Of a stretch of DNA of 64,000 bases, positions 48,175-56,431 are shown in pieces. The notes under the pieces were generated by a model. That model searched no databases and was not told where the DNA came from. It saw only the letters and a list, made by a program, of their open reading frames with translations. The stretch spans positions 62,001 to 126,000 of the forward strand of contig NZ_JOIU01000018.1 in NCBI RefSeq assembly GCF_000720135.1, written 5' to 3'. Made by a program: the position numbers and the translations under genes. Position 1 is the stretch's first letter. The number at the start of each line of letters is the position of its first letter. This DNA is from Streptomyces sp. NRRL S-1022 (GTDB lineage Bacteria > Actinomycetota > Actinomycetes > Streptomycetales > Streptomycetaceae).

Positions 48175-49254
48175 ATGGCCGACACCTCGCTTGATCTCAC
48201 GCTGGACGCCGCCGCGCTCACCGCGCAGCTCGTGGACTTCCCGTCCGAGAGCGGCACCGAGAAGCCTCTCGCGGACGCCGTCGAGACCGCCCTGCGGGCC
48301 CTGCCGCACCTGACGGTCGACCGCCACGGCAACAACGTGATCGCCCGTACGAACCTGGGCCGCGCCGAGCGGGTGATCCTGGCCGGTCACATCGACACCG
48401 TGCCGATCGCGGACAACGTGCCCTCGCGGCTCGACGCGGACGGCGTGCTGTGGGGCTGCGGCACCTGCGACATGAAGTCGGGCGTGGCGGTGCAGCTGCG
48501 CATCGCGGCCACGGTCCCCGCCCCCAACCGCGACCTGACCTTCGTCTTCTACGACAATGAGGAGGTCGCCGCGCATCTCAACGGCCTCCGGCACGTCGCC
48601 GAGGCCCACCCGGACTGGCTGGCCGGTGACTTCGCGGTCCTGCTGGAGCCCTCCGACGGCGAGGTGGAGGGCGGCTGCCAGGGCACGCTGCGGGTGCTGC
48701 TGCGGACCAAGGGCGAGCGGGCCCACTCGGCGCGTGGCTGGATGGGCTCCAACGCCATCCACGCGGCGGCCCCGATCCTGGCCCGCCTGGCCTCCTACGA
48801 GGCCCGCCGGCCGGTCATCGACGGCCTGGAGTACCGCGAGGGCCTGAACGCCGTCGGTATCGGCGGGGGAGTGGCCGGGAACGTCATCCCGGACGAGTGC
48901 GTGGTCACGGTCAACTTCCGGTACGCCCCCGACCGCACCGAGGAGGAGGCGATCGCGCACGTCCGCGAGGTGTTCGCGGACTGCGGTGTGGAGGAGTTCA
49001 CGGTCGACGACCACAGCCCCGGCGCGCTGCCCGGCCTCTCCCACCCGGCCGCCGCGGCCTTCATCGAGGCGGTGGGCGGCACGCCGAAGCCCAAGTACGG
49101 CTGGACGGACGTCTCACGCTTCTCCGCGCTGGGCGTCCCCGCCGTCAACTACGGCCCCGGCAACCCGCACCTGGCCCACAAGCGCGACGAGCGGGTGGAC
49201 ACGGCGAAGATCCTCGCGGGCGAGGAGCGGCTGCGGAACTGGCTCACCGCCTAG
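48175..49254 (+). CDS. dapE: Succinyl-diaminopimelate desuccinylase DapE
   Basis: 359 aa M20 di-zinc amidohydrolase releasing LL-diaminopimelate. Motifs: LAGHIDTVPIADN (metal His, about residue 69), WGCGTCDMKSGVAV (bridging Asp), YDNEEVAA (catalytic and metal Glu) and NYGPGNPHLAHKRDE (C-terminal metal His). A dimerisation domain lies between (about 175-290). ATG at 48175 fits the leaderless promoter; the GTG six nt earlier is possible. With dapC nearby this supplies diaminopimelate. Confidence 0.95.
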   Translation: MADTSLDLTLDAAALTAQLVDFPSESGTEKPLADAVETALRALPHLTVDRHGNNVIARTNLGRAERVILAGHIDTVPIADNVPSRLDADGVLWGCGTCDMKSGVAVQLRIAATVPAPNRDLTFVFYDNEEVAAHLNGLRHVAEAHPDWLAGDFAVLLEPSDGEVEGGCQGTLRVLLRTKGERAHSARGWMGSNAIHAAAPILARLASYEARRPVIDGLEYREGLNAVGIGGGVAGNVIPDECVVTVNFRYAPDRTEEEAIAHVREVFADCGVEEFTVDDHSPGALPGLSHPAAAAFIEAVGGTPKPKYGWTDVSRFSALGVPAVNYGPGNPHLAHKRDERVDTAKILAGEERLRNWLTA

Positions 49255-49319
49255 AGGTCCGGGCCGCTCCGGTGCCCGCCGGACATGCCCAGGTCCCCCC
49301 TCCGTAACGCGCGTGGATC

Positions 49320-49325
49320 TAGTCT
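49320..49325 (+). promoter_or_regulatory. Candidate -10 (TAGTCT) for the LOG-family gene
   Basis: TAGTCT 35 nt before the ATG, leaving a short leader that includes GGAGGGAG. No confident -35. Confidence 0.4.
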
Positions 49326-49360
49326 GAGATCGAACTGCCGGCAAGCGGAGGGAGTGCCAC

Positions 49361-50119
49361 ATGGCTACCGGGAACCCCGAGGGGAAGAAGCAGCCGCCGG
49401 ACGAGCAGCGGCTCGGACCGGTCCTCCGACGGCGCGGCCAGGTGACCGCCAGCACGACCGACCAGCGGCTGCTGGACGAGCGTGCCCCCACGGACTGGGT
49501 GCACACCGACCCCTGGCGGGTCCTGCGCATCCAGTCGGAGTTCATCGAGGGCTTCGGCACCCTCGCCGAACTCCCGCCCGCCATCAGCGTGTTCGGCTCG
49601 GCACGGACGCCGGTGGACTCACCGGAGTACGACGCCGGGGTGCGGCTCGGCCGCGGACTGGTGCAGGCCGGCTGGGCGGTCATCACGGGCGGCGGCCCCG
49701 GAGCGATGGAGGCGGCCAACAAGGGGGCGAGCGAGGCGGGCGGCACCTCCGTCGGCCTCGGCATCGAGCTGCCCTTCGAGCAGGGGCTGAACCCCTACGT
49801 CGACATCGGGCTGAACTTCCGGTACTTCTTCGTCCGCAAGATGATGTTCGTGAAGTACGCGCAGGGTTTCGTGGTCCTGCCCGGCGGCCTCGGCACGCTC
49901 GACGAACTCTTCGAGGCCCTCACCCTGGTCCAGACCCAGAAGGTCACCCGCTTCCCGATCGTCCTCTTCGGCAGCGCGTACTGGGGAGGCCTGGTGGAAT
50001 GGCTGAAGAACACGCTGGTGGCCGAGGGCAAGGCCGCGGAGAAGGACCTCCTGCTCTTCCACGTCACCGACGAGGTGGACGAGGCGGTGGCCCTGGTCTC
50101 CAAGGAGGCGGCCCGCTAG
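49361..50119 (+). CDS. TIGR00730/LOG-family Rossmann-fold nucleotide phosphoribohydrolase-like protein
   Basis: 252 aa. The family motif PGGLGTLDELFEALTLVQT is at about residue 173, with GGGPGAMEAANKGASEAGG before it. Plant LOG enzymes and Rv1205 cleave cytokinin ribotides; the broader group was once misnamed lysine decarboxylase. Good site GGAGGGAG. The neighbourhood (dapE, folP2) is the same as around Rv1205 in M. tuberculosis. Confidence 0.88.
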   Translation: MATGNPEGKKQPPDEQRLGPVLRRRGQVTASTTDQRLLDERAPTDWVHTDPWRVLRIQSEFIEGFGTLAELPPAISVFGSARTPVDSPEYDAGVRLGRGLVQAGWAVITGGGPGAMEAANKGASEAGGTSVGLGIELPFEQGLNPYVDIGLNFRYFFVRKMMFVKYAQGFVVLPGGLGTLDELFEALTLVQTQKVTRFPIVLFGSAYWGGLVEWLKNTLVAEGKAAEKDLLLFHVTDEVDEAVALVSKEAAR

Positions 50120-50125
50120 GCCCGG

Positions 50126-50161
50126 CCCGGGACCGGGGGGCCGGGCCCCCCGGTCCCCGGG
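50126..50161. terminator. Hairpin between LOG gene and folP2-type gene
   Basis: CCCGGGACCGGGGGGCC runs into GGCCCCCCGGTCCCCGGG with one bulged C, between convergent stops at 50119 and 50172. Confidence 0.75.
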
Positions 50162-50171
50162 ACCTCCCGCC

Positions 50172-51032
50172 CTAGGCCAGACCCCGGCGAGCCACGGCGG
50201 GGACCCGGTGGCCGGCGATGGACGCGACCATCTCCAGCACCTGCCGGGTCTCGGCCACCTCGTGCACCCGGTACACCTGCGCCCCGAGCCACGCGGAGAC
50301 CGCGGTCGTCGCCAGCGTGCCGATCAGCCGTTCCTTCACCGGCCGGTCCAGCGCCTCGCCCACGAAGTCCTTGTTCGACAGCGACACCAGCACCGGCCAC
50401 CCCGTGGCCACCATCTCGTCCAGCCGCCGCGTCGCCTCCAGGCTGTGCCGGGTGTTCTTCCCGAAGTCGTGCCCGGGATCGATCAGCACGGACTCCCGCG
50501 GCACCCCGAGCGCCACCGCCCGCTCGGCCAGCCCGACGGTCACCCGGAGGATGTCGGCCACGACGTCGTCGTACGTCACCCGGTGCGGACGCGTCCGCGG
50601 CTCCACACCCCCCGCGTGGGTGCACACCAGCCCCGCCCCGTACCGCGCCGCGACCTCCGCGAGCCGCGGGTCGACCCCGCCCCACGCGTCGTTCAGCAGG
50701 TCCGCGCCGGCCTCGCACACGGCCTCGCCGACCTCGGCCCGCCAGGTGTCCACGCTGATGACCACGTCCGGGAACCGGCGCCGTACCTCCGCGACGAACC
50801 CGACCGTGCGGCGCGCCTCCTCCTCCGCCGTGACCTCTTCGCCGGGCCCCGCCTTCACTCCGCCGATGTCGATGATCGCGGCGCCCTCGGCCACGGCCTG
50901 CTCCACGCGCGCGAGGGCCGGCTCGTCGCGGAAGGTGGCTCCCCGGTCGTAGAAGGAATCCGGCGTCCGGTTCACGATCGCCATGATCACCGGCTCGTGC
51001 GGCCCGAATTCCCGCCTGCCCAGCCTGAGCAT
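50172..51032 (-). CDS. folP: Dihydropteroate synthase-like protein (FolP2 type)
   Basis: 286 aa pterin-binding TIM barrel. MAIVNRTPDSFYDRGATF replaces the usual NVTPDSFSDGG loop, VISVDTWRAEV and LIDPGHDFGKNTRHS follow, and KDFVGEAL is near the end. This matches M. tuberculosis Rv1207 (FolP2), reported to lack dihydropteroate synthase activity in vitro, so a folate role should not be assumed. Mycobacteria have gpgS next to it; gpgS is absent here. ATG at 51032, GGAGAGG upstream. Confidence 0.85.
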   Translation of the reverse strand: MLRLGRREFGPHEPVIMAIVNRTPDSFYDRGATFRDEPALARVEQAVAEGAAIIDIGGVKAGPGEEVTAEEEARRTVGFVAEVRRRFPDVVISVDTWRAEVGEAVCEAGADLLNDAWGGVDPRLAEVAARYGAGLVCTHAGGVEPRTRPHRVTYDDVVADILRVTVGLAERAVALGVPRESVLIDPGHDFGKNTRHSLEATRRLDEMVATGWPVLVSLSNKDFVGEALDRPVKERLIGTLATTAVSAWLGAQVYRVHEVAETRQVLEMVASIAGHRVPAVARRGLA

Positions 51033-51169
51033 CCGCTGTGACCTCTCCTAGTACGTTCCGCAGTACGGCCGCCTGTGACCCTAACTGTCACACTCACATG
51101 GCACGATCGGAGCCTGACAGATTCGGCTCCGGCACAGCGGCCGGCAACGAGCGTGGGGACCCTGAGGCA

Positions 51170-51562
51170 ATGGTGATGTTCTTGTTCCTGGTCGTCGCGC
51201 TGGCCGTCGTGGTCGCCGCGGTGACCCTGGCCGTGGTGGGCGGCGGCGAGAGTGCCCCGCTGCCCGAGGTGGCGCCGGAGCGGCTCCAGGACCCGCTGCC
51301 CGAGGACCGCCCGGTGAGCGGCGCGGACGTGGAGAGCCTGCGCTTCCCGCTCGCCCCGCGCGGCTACCGCATGGCCGACGTCGACGACGCCCTCGGCCGC
51401 CTCGCCGCCGAACTGGCGGAGCGCGACGCCCGCATCGCCGACCTGGAGTCCGCGCTGGCCGGCGCGAGAGCCGCCGCCGCGCACGTCCACCAGGTCCACG
51501 ACGTCCACCAGGTCCACGACGTCCGTCCCGACCAGGGCGAGGGCGCGGAGGAGCGGCGATGA
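51170..51562 (+). CDS. DivIVA-domain membrane protein (Rv1209-like)
   Basis: 130 aa. N-terminal helix (MVMFLFLVVALAVVVAAVTLAVV), then a short DivIVA-like motif, LRFPLAPRGYRMADVDDALGRL, and a coiled coil. The C-terminus holds two copies of HQVHDV encoded by an 18-bp perfect repeat. In M. tuberculosis Rv1209 occupies the same place before tag. The stop overlaps tag as ATGA. Possible polar-growth scaffold or helper; function unproven. Confidence 0.8.
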   Translation: MVMFLFLVVALAVVVAAVTLAVVGGGESAPLPEVAPERLQDPLPEDRPVSGADVESLRFPLAPRGYRMADVDDALGRLAAELAERDARIADLESALAGARAAAAHVHQVHDVHQVHDVRPDQGEGAEERR

Positions 51563-52146
51563 CCACCGGAGCGGCCGTCGCCGGCCCGGACGGCGCCCTG
51601 CGCTGCCCCTGGGCGCTGTCCACCGACGACTACGTGGCCTACCACGACGAGGAGTGGGGCCGCCCGGTCCACGGCGACGACGCCCTCTTCGAGCGGCTCA
51701 GCCTGGAGGCCTTCCAGTCGGGCCTGTCCTGGATCACGATCCTGCGCCGCCGCCCCGGCTTCCGCGCGGCCTTCGCCGGCTTCCGCATCGAGAAGGTCGC
51801 CGCCTTCACCGACACCGACCGCGAGCGCCTGCTGGCCGACCCGGGCATCATCCGCAACCGGGCCAAGATCGACGCGACCCTCGCCAACGCGCGCGTGCTC
51901 GCCGACTGGGCCGAGGGCGACCTGGACGAGCTGATCTGGTCCCACGCCCCCGACCCGGCGACCCGGCCGGCCCCGCGGACCCTCGCGGACGTCCCCGCGG
52001 TGACCCCGGAGTCGACGGCCCTCTCCAAGGCCCTGAAGCAGCGGGGGCTCAGGTTCGTGGGCCCGACGACCGCGTACGCGCTGATGCAGGCCTGCGGCCT
52101 GGTCGACGACCACCTGGCGGCCTGCGTGGCCCGCAGCGCCCCGTAG
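51559..52146 (+). CDS. tag: DNA-3-methyladenine glycosylase I
   Basis: 195 aa base-excision repair enzyme removing 3-methyladenine. LRCPWALSTDDYVAYHDEEWG at the start includes the zinc-binding Cys and the YHDxEWG pocket; LFERLSLEAFQSGLSWITIL, NRAKIDATLANA and LRFVGPTTAYALMQACGLV-D-DH follow. Translation is coupled to the DivIVA-like gene. Orthologous position to Rv1210. Confidence 0.95.
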   Translation: MTTGAAVAGPDGALRCPWALSTDDYVAYHDEEWGRPVHGDDALFERLSLEAFQSGLSWITILRRRPGFRAAFAGFRIEKVAAFTDTDRERLLADPGIIRNRAKIDATLANARVLADWAEGDLDELIWSHAPDPATRPAPRTLADVPAVTPESTALSKALKQRGLRFVGPTTAYALMQACGLVDDHLAACVARSAP

Positions 52147-52181
52147 GGGCCGCGGGGGCCGCGCAGGCCCGGCCCCCGGAC

Positions 52182-52985
52182 TCAGCGGCCCAGGTACTTG
52201 GGCTTCTCCTTGTTCACGAACGCCTGCACCGCGATCGCGTGGTCCTCGGACTGCCCCGCCCGCGTCTGCAGCTCGTCCTCCTTCTCCAGCGTCTCCGCCA
52301 GCGAGTGCGTCAGCCCGTAGGCCACCGCCTCCTTGATCGCCGCGTACGCCACCGTCGGCCCCTCGGCCAGCGCCCGCGCCACCTTCTCGGCCTCGGCGCG
52401 CAGCTCGGCCGCCGGTACGACCCGGTTGGCGATGCCCAGCTCCAGCGCGTCCTGGGCGCTGATGCTGCGCGGGAACAGCAGCAGGTCGGCGGCGCGGCTC
52501 GGGCCGATCACCCGGGGCAGCGTCCAGGAGATGCCGGAGTCGGCGGTGAGGGCCACGCCCGCGAACGACGTGTTGAAGGAGGCGGTGTCGGCCACGACGC
52601 GGTAGTCCGCGGTGAGCGCGAACCCGAACCCGGCCCCGGCCGCGACGCCGTTCACCGCCGCGACCACCGGCTTCGAGGCCCCGGCGAGTGCCCGCACGAT
52701 CGGGTTGTAGTGCTCCTTGACCGTGCTCATCGTCTGCCCGGACCCGGTCGCCCGGTCGCCGGCCAGCAGCCCGATGTGCTCTTTGAGGTCCTGGCCCACG
52801 CAGAACGCCCGGTCACCGGCCGCCGTCAGCAGGATCGCCCGGACGGCCGTGTCCCCGGCCGCGGATTCCGCCGCCTCCCGGAGCGCGGCCTTGGTGGCGA
52901 TGTCCAGCGCGTTCATCGCCTCGGGGCGGTTCAGCGTGATCGTCGCGAGTCCGTCGCTCACCTCGTAGAGCACGGTGTCGGCCAT
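52182..52985 (-). CDS. Enoyl-CoA hydratase/isomerase family protein
   Basis: 267 aa crotonase fold. NRPEAMNALD, AFCVGQDLKEHI and KPVVAAVNGVAAGAGFGFAL form the oxyanion hole; a Glu/Asp pair is less clear (LTADSGISWTLPR). The Asp at this place suggests an isomerase or PaaG-like reaction rather than classical hydration. A perfect TetR-type palindrome lies 33-48 bp upstream of the ATG. Confidence 0.88.
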   Translation of the reverse strand: MADTVLYEVSDGLATITLNRPEAMNALDIATKAALREAAESAAGDTAVRAILLTAAGDRAFCVGQDLKEHIGLLAGDRATGSGQTMSTVKEHYNPIVRALAGASKPVVAAVNGVAAGAGFGFALTADYRVVADTASFNTSFAGVALTADSGISWTLPRVIGPSRAADLLLFPRSISAQDALELGIANRVVPAAELRAEAEKVARALAEGPTVAYAAIKEAVAYGLTHSLAETLEKEDELQTRAGQSEDHAIAVQAFVNKEKPKYLGR

Positions 52986-53017
52986 GGCGCATCCCCTCCG
53001 GTGTTCGCGGCTGGTGA

Positions 53018-53033
53018 CGTACCGCTCGGTACG
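53018..53033. promoter_or_regulatory. Palindrome CGTACCG-CT-CGGTACG, TetR-type operator
   Basis: Perfect 7-bp arms around CT, 33 bp before the enoyl-CoA hydratase ATG. The core TACCGCTCGGTA is a frequent TetR-family half-site arrangement in actinobacterial fatty-acid genes. No regulator gene is adjacent. Confidence 0.7.
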
Positions 53034-53218
53034 CCCCTGTCTGAGGACAGCATGGCGGAGATCGCCGCCCGGGAGCCGGACCCGACGTGTGACCTGCGTC
53101 AAAGAAAACGGGAGCGGATCCGCTCGGCCGATCTTCGCGCGATGGCGAAGTATCGCAGTCACATCGCCGAATTGAGTGGTTTTGCTCGCGCGCGTTGCCC
53201 AAGCGATGCCGACCGATG

Positions 53219-53249
53219 TTGGTCATCGGGTCCTGCGATGCGGGATAAT
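53219..53249 (+). promoter_or_regulatory. Promoter for DUF3117 gene (TTGGTC-N19-GATAAT)
   Basis: -35 TTGGTC at 53219-53224 and -10 GATAAT at 53244-53249. Implies a 5' leader of about 105 nt before the ATG at 53361. Confidence 0.45.
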
Positions 53250-53360
53250 GGCCGGGAAGCAATGTGTTCGATGCCGGTGTCGCCTGTTCCGTTGCGGATG
53301 GCGGTTGCCCTCGCGGGGCCGTCGGCAGACGATGAGCTGGTTTCAGGAAGGGGAACGAGC

Positions 53361-53528
53361 ATGGCGGCCATGAAGCCGCGGACGGGCGATGGCCCGCTCG
53401 AGGTGACCAAGGAGGGGCGGGGCATCGTCATGCGCGTTCCGCTCGAAGGCGGCGGTCGACTCGTCGTGGAGCTGACCCCTGACGAGGCCGAGGCGCTCGG
53501 CGACGCCCTCAAGAAGGTCGTCGTCTGA
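53361..53528 (+). CDS. DUF3117 small protein (Rv1211-like)
   Basis: 55 aa, MAAMKPRTGDGPLEVTKEGR onward, near-identical in pattern to the actinobacterial DUF3117 family: a small beta-rich protein with GRGIVMRVPLEGGG and an Leu/Asp-rich helix at the end. AAGGGGAA before the ATG. Function unknown; always beside tag in actinobacteria that I recall. Confidence 0.88.
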   Translation: MAAMKPRTGDGPLEVTKEGRGIVMRVPLEGGGRLVVELTPDEAEALGDALKKVVV

Positions 53529-53550
53529 CGTCCCAGTCATCCTGTCCTAC

Positions 53551-53588
53551 CGGCTGCCCCGGCATCGTACGCGGTGTCGGGGCAGCCG
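53551..53588. terminator. Hairpin between DUF3117 gene and methyltransferase
   Basis: CGGCTGCCCCG (53551-53561) pairs perfectly with CGGGGCAGCCG (53578-53588), 16-nt loop, followed by CGTCTTT. Between convergent stops. Confidence 0.8.
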
Positions 53589-53612
53589 CGTCTTTCCACT
53601 CCGGCCGCGCGC

Positions 53613-54245
53613 TCAGCGCTTGACGGCGCACAGCAGGCCGTCGCCCACCGGCAGCAGCGAGGAGATGAGCTCCTGGCTCTCCCGGACGGTGCGCAGCAGC
53701 TCGCGCAGCCGCAGCACCTCGGTCGGCTGCGGACCCGAGTCGACCGTACGGCCGTTGGCGAAGACGCCCTCGAAGACCACCAGGCCGCCGGGCCGGAGCA
53801 GGCGCAACGATTCAGCGAGGTAGTCCGGGTACTCCAGCCGGTCGCCGTCGCAGAAGACCAGGTCGTAGCCGGCGTCGGCGAGACGCGGCAGCACGTCCAG
53901 CGCGCGGCCGGGGATGAACCGGGCCCGGTTGCTGGCGAAGCCGCAGACGCGGAAGGCCTGCCGGGCGAACTGCTGGTGGTCCGGCTCCGGGTCCACCGTG
54001 GTGAGCACCCCGTCCGGCCGCATCCCGTGCAGCAGGTGGATCCCGGAGACCCCGCAGCCCGTGCCGATCTCCGCGACCGCCTTCGCGTCCACGGAGGCGG
54101 CGAGCAGTCGCAGCGCGGCGCCCGTGCTGGGCGACACCGAGCGCAGCCCTGCCTCGCGGGCCCGGTCGCGGGCCCAGCGCAGCGCTTCGTCCTCGGCGAC
54201 GTAGGCGTCGGCGAACGCCCAGCTCGTCTGCCGGTTGCCGGTAAT
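53613..54245 (-). CDS. O-methyltransferase (Rv1220c-like), apparent ATT start
   Basis: 210 aa if started at ATT 54245. SAM-binding AVAEIGTGCGVSGIHLLHGM, VDPEPDHQQFARQAF and YDLVFCDGDRLEYPDYLAE are typical of the O-methyltransferase family 3. The only ATG/GTG/TTG in frame is the GTG at 54137, which would delete the first helices (WAFADAYVAEDEALRWARDR) conserved in the family. The ATT follows AGGAG by 6 nt, an excellent ribosome site. Divergent from the sigma gene, exactly as Rv1220c and sigE in M. tuberculosis. Substrate unknown. Confidence 0.82.
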   Translation of the reverse strand: MTGNRQTSWAFADAYVAEDEALRWARDRAREAGLRSVSPSTGAALRLLAASVDAKAVAEIGTGCGVSGIHLLHGMRPDGVLTTVDPEPDHQQFARQAFRVCGFASNRARFIPGRALDVLPRLADAGYDLVFCDGDRLEYPDYLAESLRLLRPGGLVVFEGVFANGRTVDSGPQPTEVLRLRELLRTVRESQELISSLLPVGDGLLCAVKR

Positions 54246-54298
54246 GACCCTCTCCTGTCCCCGTGGTTGCCTGGGCGTGACTGTATCCGTTGGCGTCG

Positions 54299-54326
54299 GG
54301 AACCCGCAGATGGGACCAGGCGTTTA
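54299..54326 (+). promoter_or_regulatory. ECF-type promoter GGAAC-N17-CGTTTA upstream of sigma gene
   Basis: GGAAC (54299-54303) and CGTTTA (54321-54326) 17 bp apart, reading toward the ECF sigma gene. This is the form of SigE-type promoters and suggests autoregulation. Transcription would start near 54333. Confidence 0.6.
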
Positions 54327-54473
54327 GAGGGATGAGCCGGTGGTCGGGGACGCGACGGGGGGCGAGAGGTGGATCAGGGCGCCGAGCAACTGCTGACGCA
54401 GCCGGATGAGCCGTATCAGCGTGTATCAAATTCTCGTAAAACCGCTTATCCGGAGCTAACGGGCGAGGTGGCT

Positions 54474-55256
54474 ATGGTAGGGGCTCCACTGGACACCACC
54501 AGAGCCGACAGGGGAGGTGCGGCTGCGCCCGGGGATCGGGGCGGAGTGCTGCGGCGCTTCCTCGGGTCGGCGGGCAGGCCGAAATCCGTGACCGACACCG
54601 CTGACAGCCACGCCACCGGTCTCGCCGCAGGCGAGGCCCAGACCGCGACCTTCGCCACCGACGCGGACGGGCAGGCGTGGACTCCGCCCACGTGGGACGA
54701 GATCGTCAGCACGCACAGCGGCCGGGTCTACCGTCTCGCGTACCGCCTGACGGGCAACCAGCACGACGCGGAGGACCTCACGCAGGAGGTCTTCGTCCGC
54801 GTCTTCCGCTCCCTGTCCACGTACTCGCCGGGCACCTTCGAGGGCTGGCTGCACCGCATCACCACGAACCTCTTCCTGGACATGGTCCGGCGCAAGCAGC
54901 GCATCCGCTTCGACGCCCTCGGCGACGACGCGGCCGAGCGTCTGCCCAGCCGCGAGCCCACCCCGCAGCAGCTGTTCAACGACGCCCACTTCGACGCCGA
55001 CGTCCAGCAGGCCCTCGACACCCTCGCGCCCGAGTTCCGCGCCGCCGTCGTCCTGTGCGACATCGAGGGCCTGTCGTACGAGGAGATCGCCGCGACCCTC
55101 GGCGTGAAGCTCGGCACCGTCCGCTCCCGTATCCACCGCGGCCGGTCCCAGCTCCGCAAGGCCCTCGCGCACCGTTCCCCGGAGGCCCGCGCGGCCGAGC
55201 GCCGCTCCTTCCTGGCCCGGGTCCCCGCTCTGGGGGGAGGGGGCGCGACCGCGTGA
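54474..55256 (+). CDS. sigE: ECF sigma factor, mycobacterial SigE type
   Basis: 260 aa. Region 2 has [20 protein letters not shown] and [20 protein letters not shown]; region 4 has [20 protein letters not shown] and [15 protein letters not shown]. Followed by anti-sigma, HtrA and TatB genes as at Rv1221-Rv1224. Not the cell-wall stress sigma E of S. coelicolor. The ATG at 54474 has GAGG 5 nt upstream; a GTG at 54369 would add 35 residues, but the third codon positions there are AT-rich, so it is probably leader. The stop overlaps the anti-sigma start as GTGA. Confidence 0.92.
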   Translation: MVGAPLDTTRADRGGAAAPGDRGGVLRRFLGSAGRPKSVTDTADSHATGLAAGEAQTATFATDADGQAWTPPTWDEIVSTHSGRVYRLAYRLTGNQHDAEDLTQEVFVRVFRSLSTYSPGTFEGWLHRITTNLFLDMVRRKQRIRFDALGDDAAERLPSREPTPQQLFNDAHFDADVQQALDTLAPEFRAAVVLCDIEGLSYEEIAATLGVKLGTVRSRIHRGRSQLRKALAHRSPEARAAERRSFLARVPALGGGGATA

Positions 55257-56299
55257 GTGGAACTTGGCCGAAACCTGTCGAGAAGGCACATCTCGCTGAG
55301 CAGCACCTGGGAGACCGGCTCTCCGCCCTGGTGGACGGGGAGCTCGGTCATGAGACGCGTGAGCGGGTCCTCGCCCACCTGGCCACCTGCGCCCGGTGCA
55401 AGGCGGAGGCGGACGCCCAGCGCGCGCTGAAGAACGTGTTCGCGGAGGCGGCCCCGCCGCCGCCCTCGGCGAGCTTCCTGGCCCGTCTCCAGGGGCTCCC
55501 CGGAGGAGGTGACCCGGACGGCGGCGGCACGCCGTCTCCCGGGGGCGGATTCCTCGGCGGAGCCACCGGACCGGCCGGGACCCCCGGGGCCTTCGGCGTG
55601 AGGCGCGGCGAGCGCCTCCCGTTCGGGTACGTCCCCGCCGGCGCGCACGGCTACCTCCCGGGCGGCGTCCCCGCCCCCGAGGACCGCGGCTTCCGCATCC
55701 ACCCCGTCGGCCGCCCGGACGACGGCCGCCCCGCCTGGCGCGGGCTGCGGTTCGCGTTCGCCGCCGCCGGCGCGGTGTCGCTGGCCGCGATCGCCCTCGG
55801 CGGTGTGACCACCGCCGTCCCCGGCGATCCGGCCACGGACGCCCGGGCCGGCACCGGCGCCGGCACCAACGTCACCCCGGTCCGCTCGGCGGGCGCCGGC
55901 TCGGCGGGCACCGCGGCCACGCCGGACAGCCGGCGCCGCCGGACGGTCGGACCGCTGCTCGCGCAGGGCGTCCCGATGACCGGCCCGGTCCCGGCCGCGC
56001 CGACGACCCTGTCCGCGCCGCTGCTGCCCGGGGTGCCGGCCCCCGCCGCCCAGACCCCCGGCGAGGCGGTGCGCGCCCTGACCGCTCCGGTGCTGGCCGG
56101 CGCCGCCGCCGTCTCCCCGCTGATACGCCCGCTCGACGACACCATGGCCCTGCCGCTCGCCGACTGGTCCGCCACCGCCGAAGCCACCGGCTCCGGCCTG
56201 CTGTCCGCCCCCGTCCCCGACACCGGCTCCGCTTCCGCCACCGACCCCGTCCCCTCCGCCTCGCCGGCCTCTCCGGCCGCGCCCCACCCGTCGCCCTGA
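55253..56299 (+). CDS. rseA: Zinc-binding anti-sigma factor, RseA type
   Basis: 348 aa. N-terminal ZAS domain with H42-x3-C46-x2-C49 (HLATCARC) following [19 protein letters not shown], the signature of anti-ECF factors that release sigma on stress. One membrane helix ([19 protein letters not shown], about 167-185). The last 160 residues, outside the membrane, are Ala/Pro/Thr-rich and disordered-looking. M. tuberculosis RseA (Rv1222) is 154 aa and lacks the tail. GTGA overlap with the sigma gene gives balanced synthesis. Confidence 0.9.
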   Translation: MSGTWPKPVEKAHLAEQHLGDRLSALVDGELGHETRERVLAHLATCARCKAEADAQRALKNVFAEAAPPPPSASFLARLQGLPGGGDPDGGGTPSPGGGFLGGATGPAGTPGAFGVRRGERLPFGYVPAGAHGYLPGGVPAPEDRGFRIHPVGRPDDGRPAWRGLRFAFAAAGAVSLAAIALGGVTTAVPGDPATDARAGTGAGTNVTPVRSAGAGSAGTAATPDSRRRRTVGPLLAQGVPMTGPVPAAPTTLSAPLLPGVPAPAAQTPGEAVRALTAPVLAGAAAVSPLIRPLDDTMALPLADWSATAEATGSGLLSAPVPDTGSASATDPVPSASPASPAAPHPSP

Positions 56300-56431
56300 C
56301 CTGCCACTGCGTCACGGCCCGCGAACCTGGTTGAATCCTGTGAGGCCGTGCCCGCGGCGACGACCCGGGAGCGGCAGCCGATGTTCCACGGCCGCGGCAG
56401 CGCCCGGTCGTGGCCCAGCCGTGGGGAGAGC

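Larger units (their letters stand above)
52986..53360. other. Intergenic region between enoyl-CoA hydratase and DUF3117 gene
   Basis: 375 bp with no convincing gene. The left end has a 16-bp palindrome for the leftward gene and the right part a sigma-70-like promoter for the rightward gene, listed separately. The rest shows nothing I recognise. Confidence 0.6.

Noticed and set aside
54369..54473. N-terminal extension of the sigma factor from GTG 54369
   Set aside because: Third codon positions are AT-rich and the region looks like leader; kept only as an alternative.
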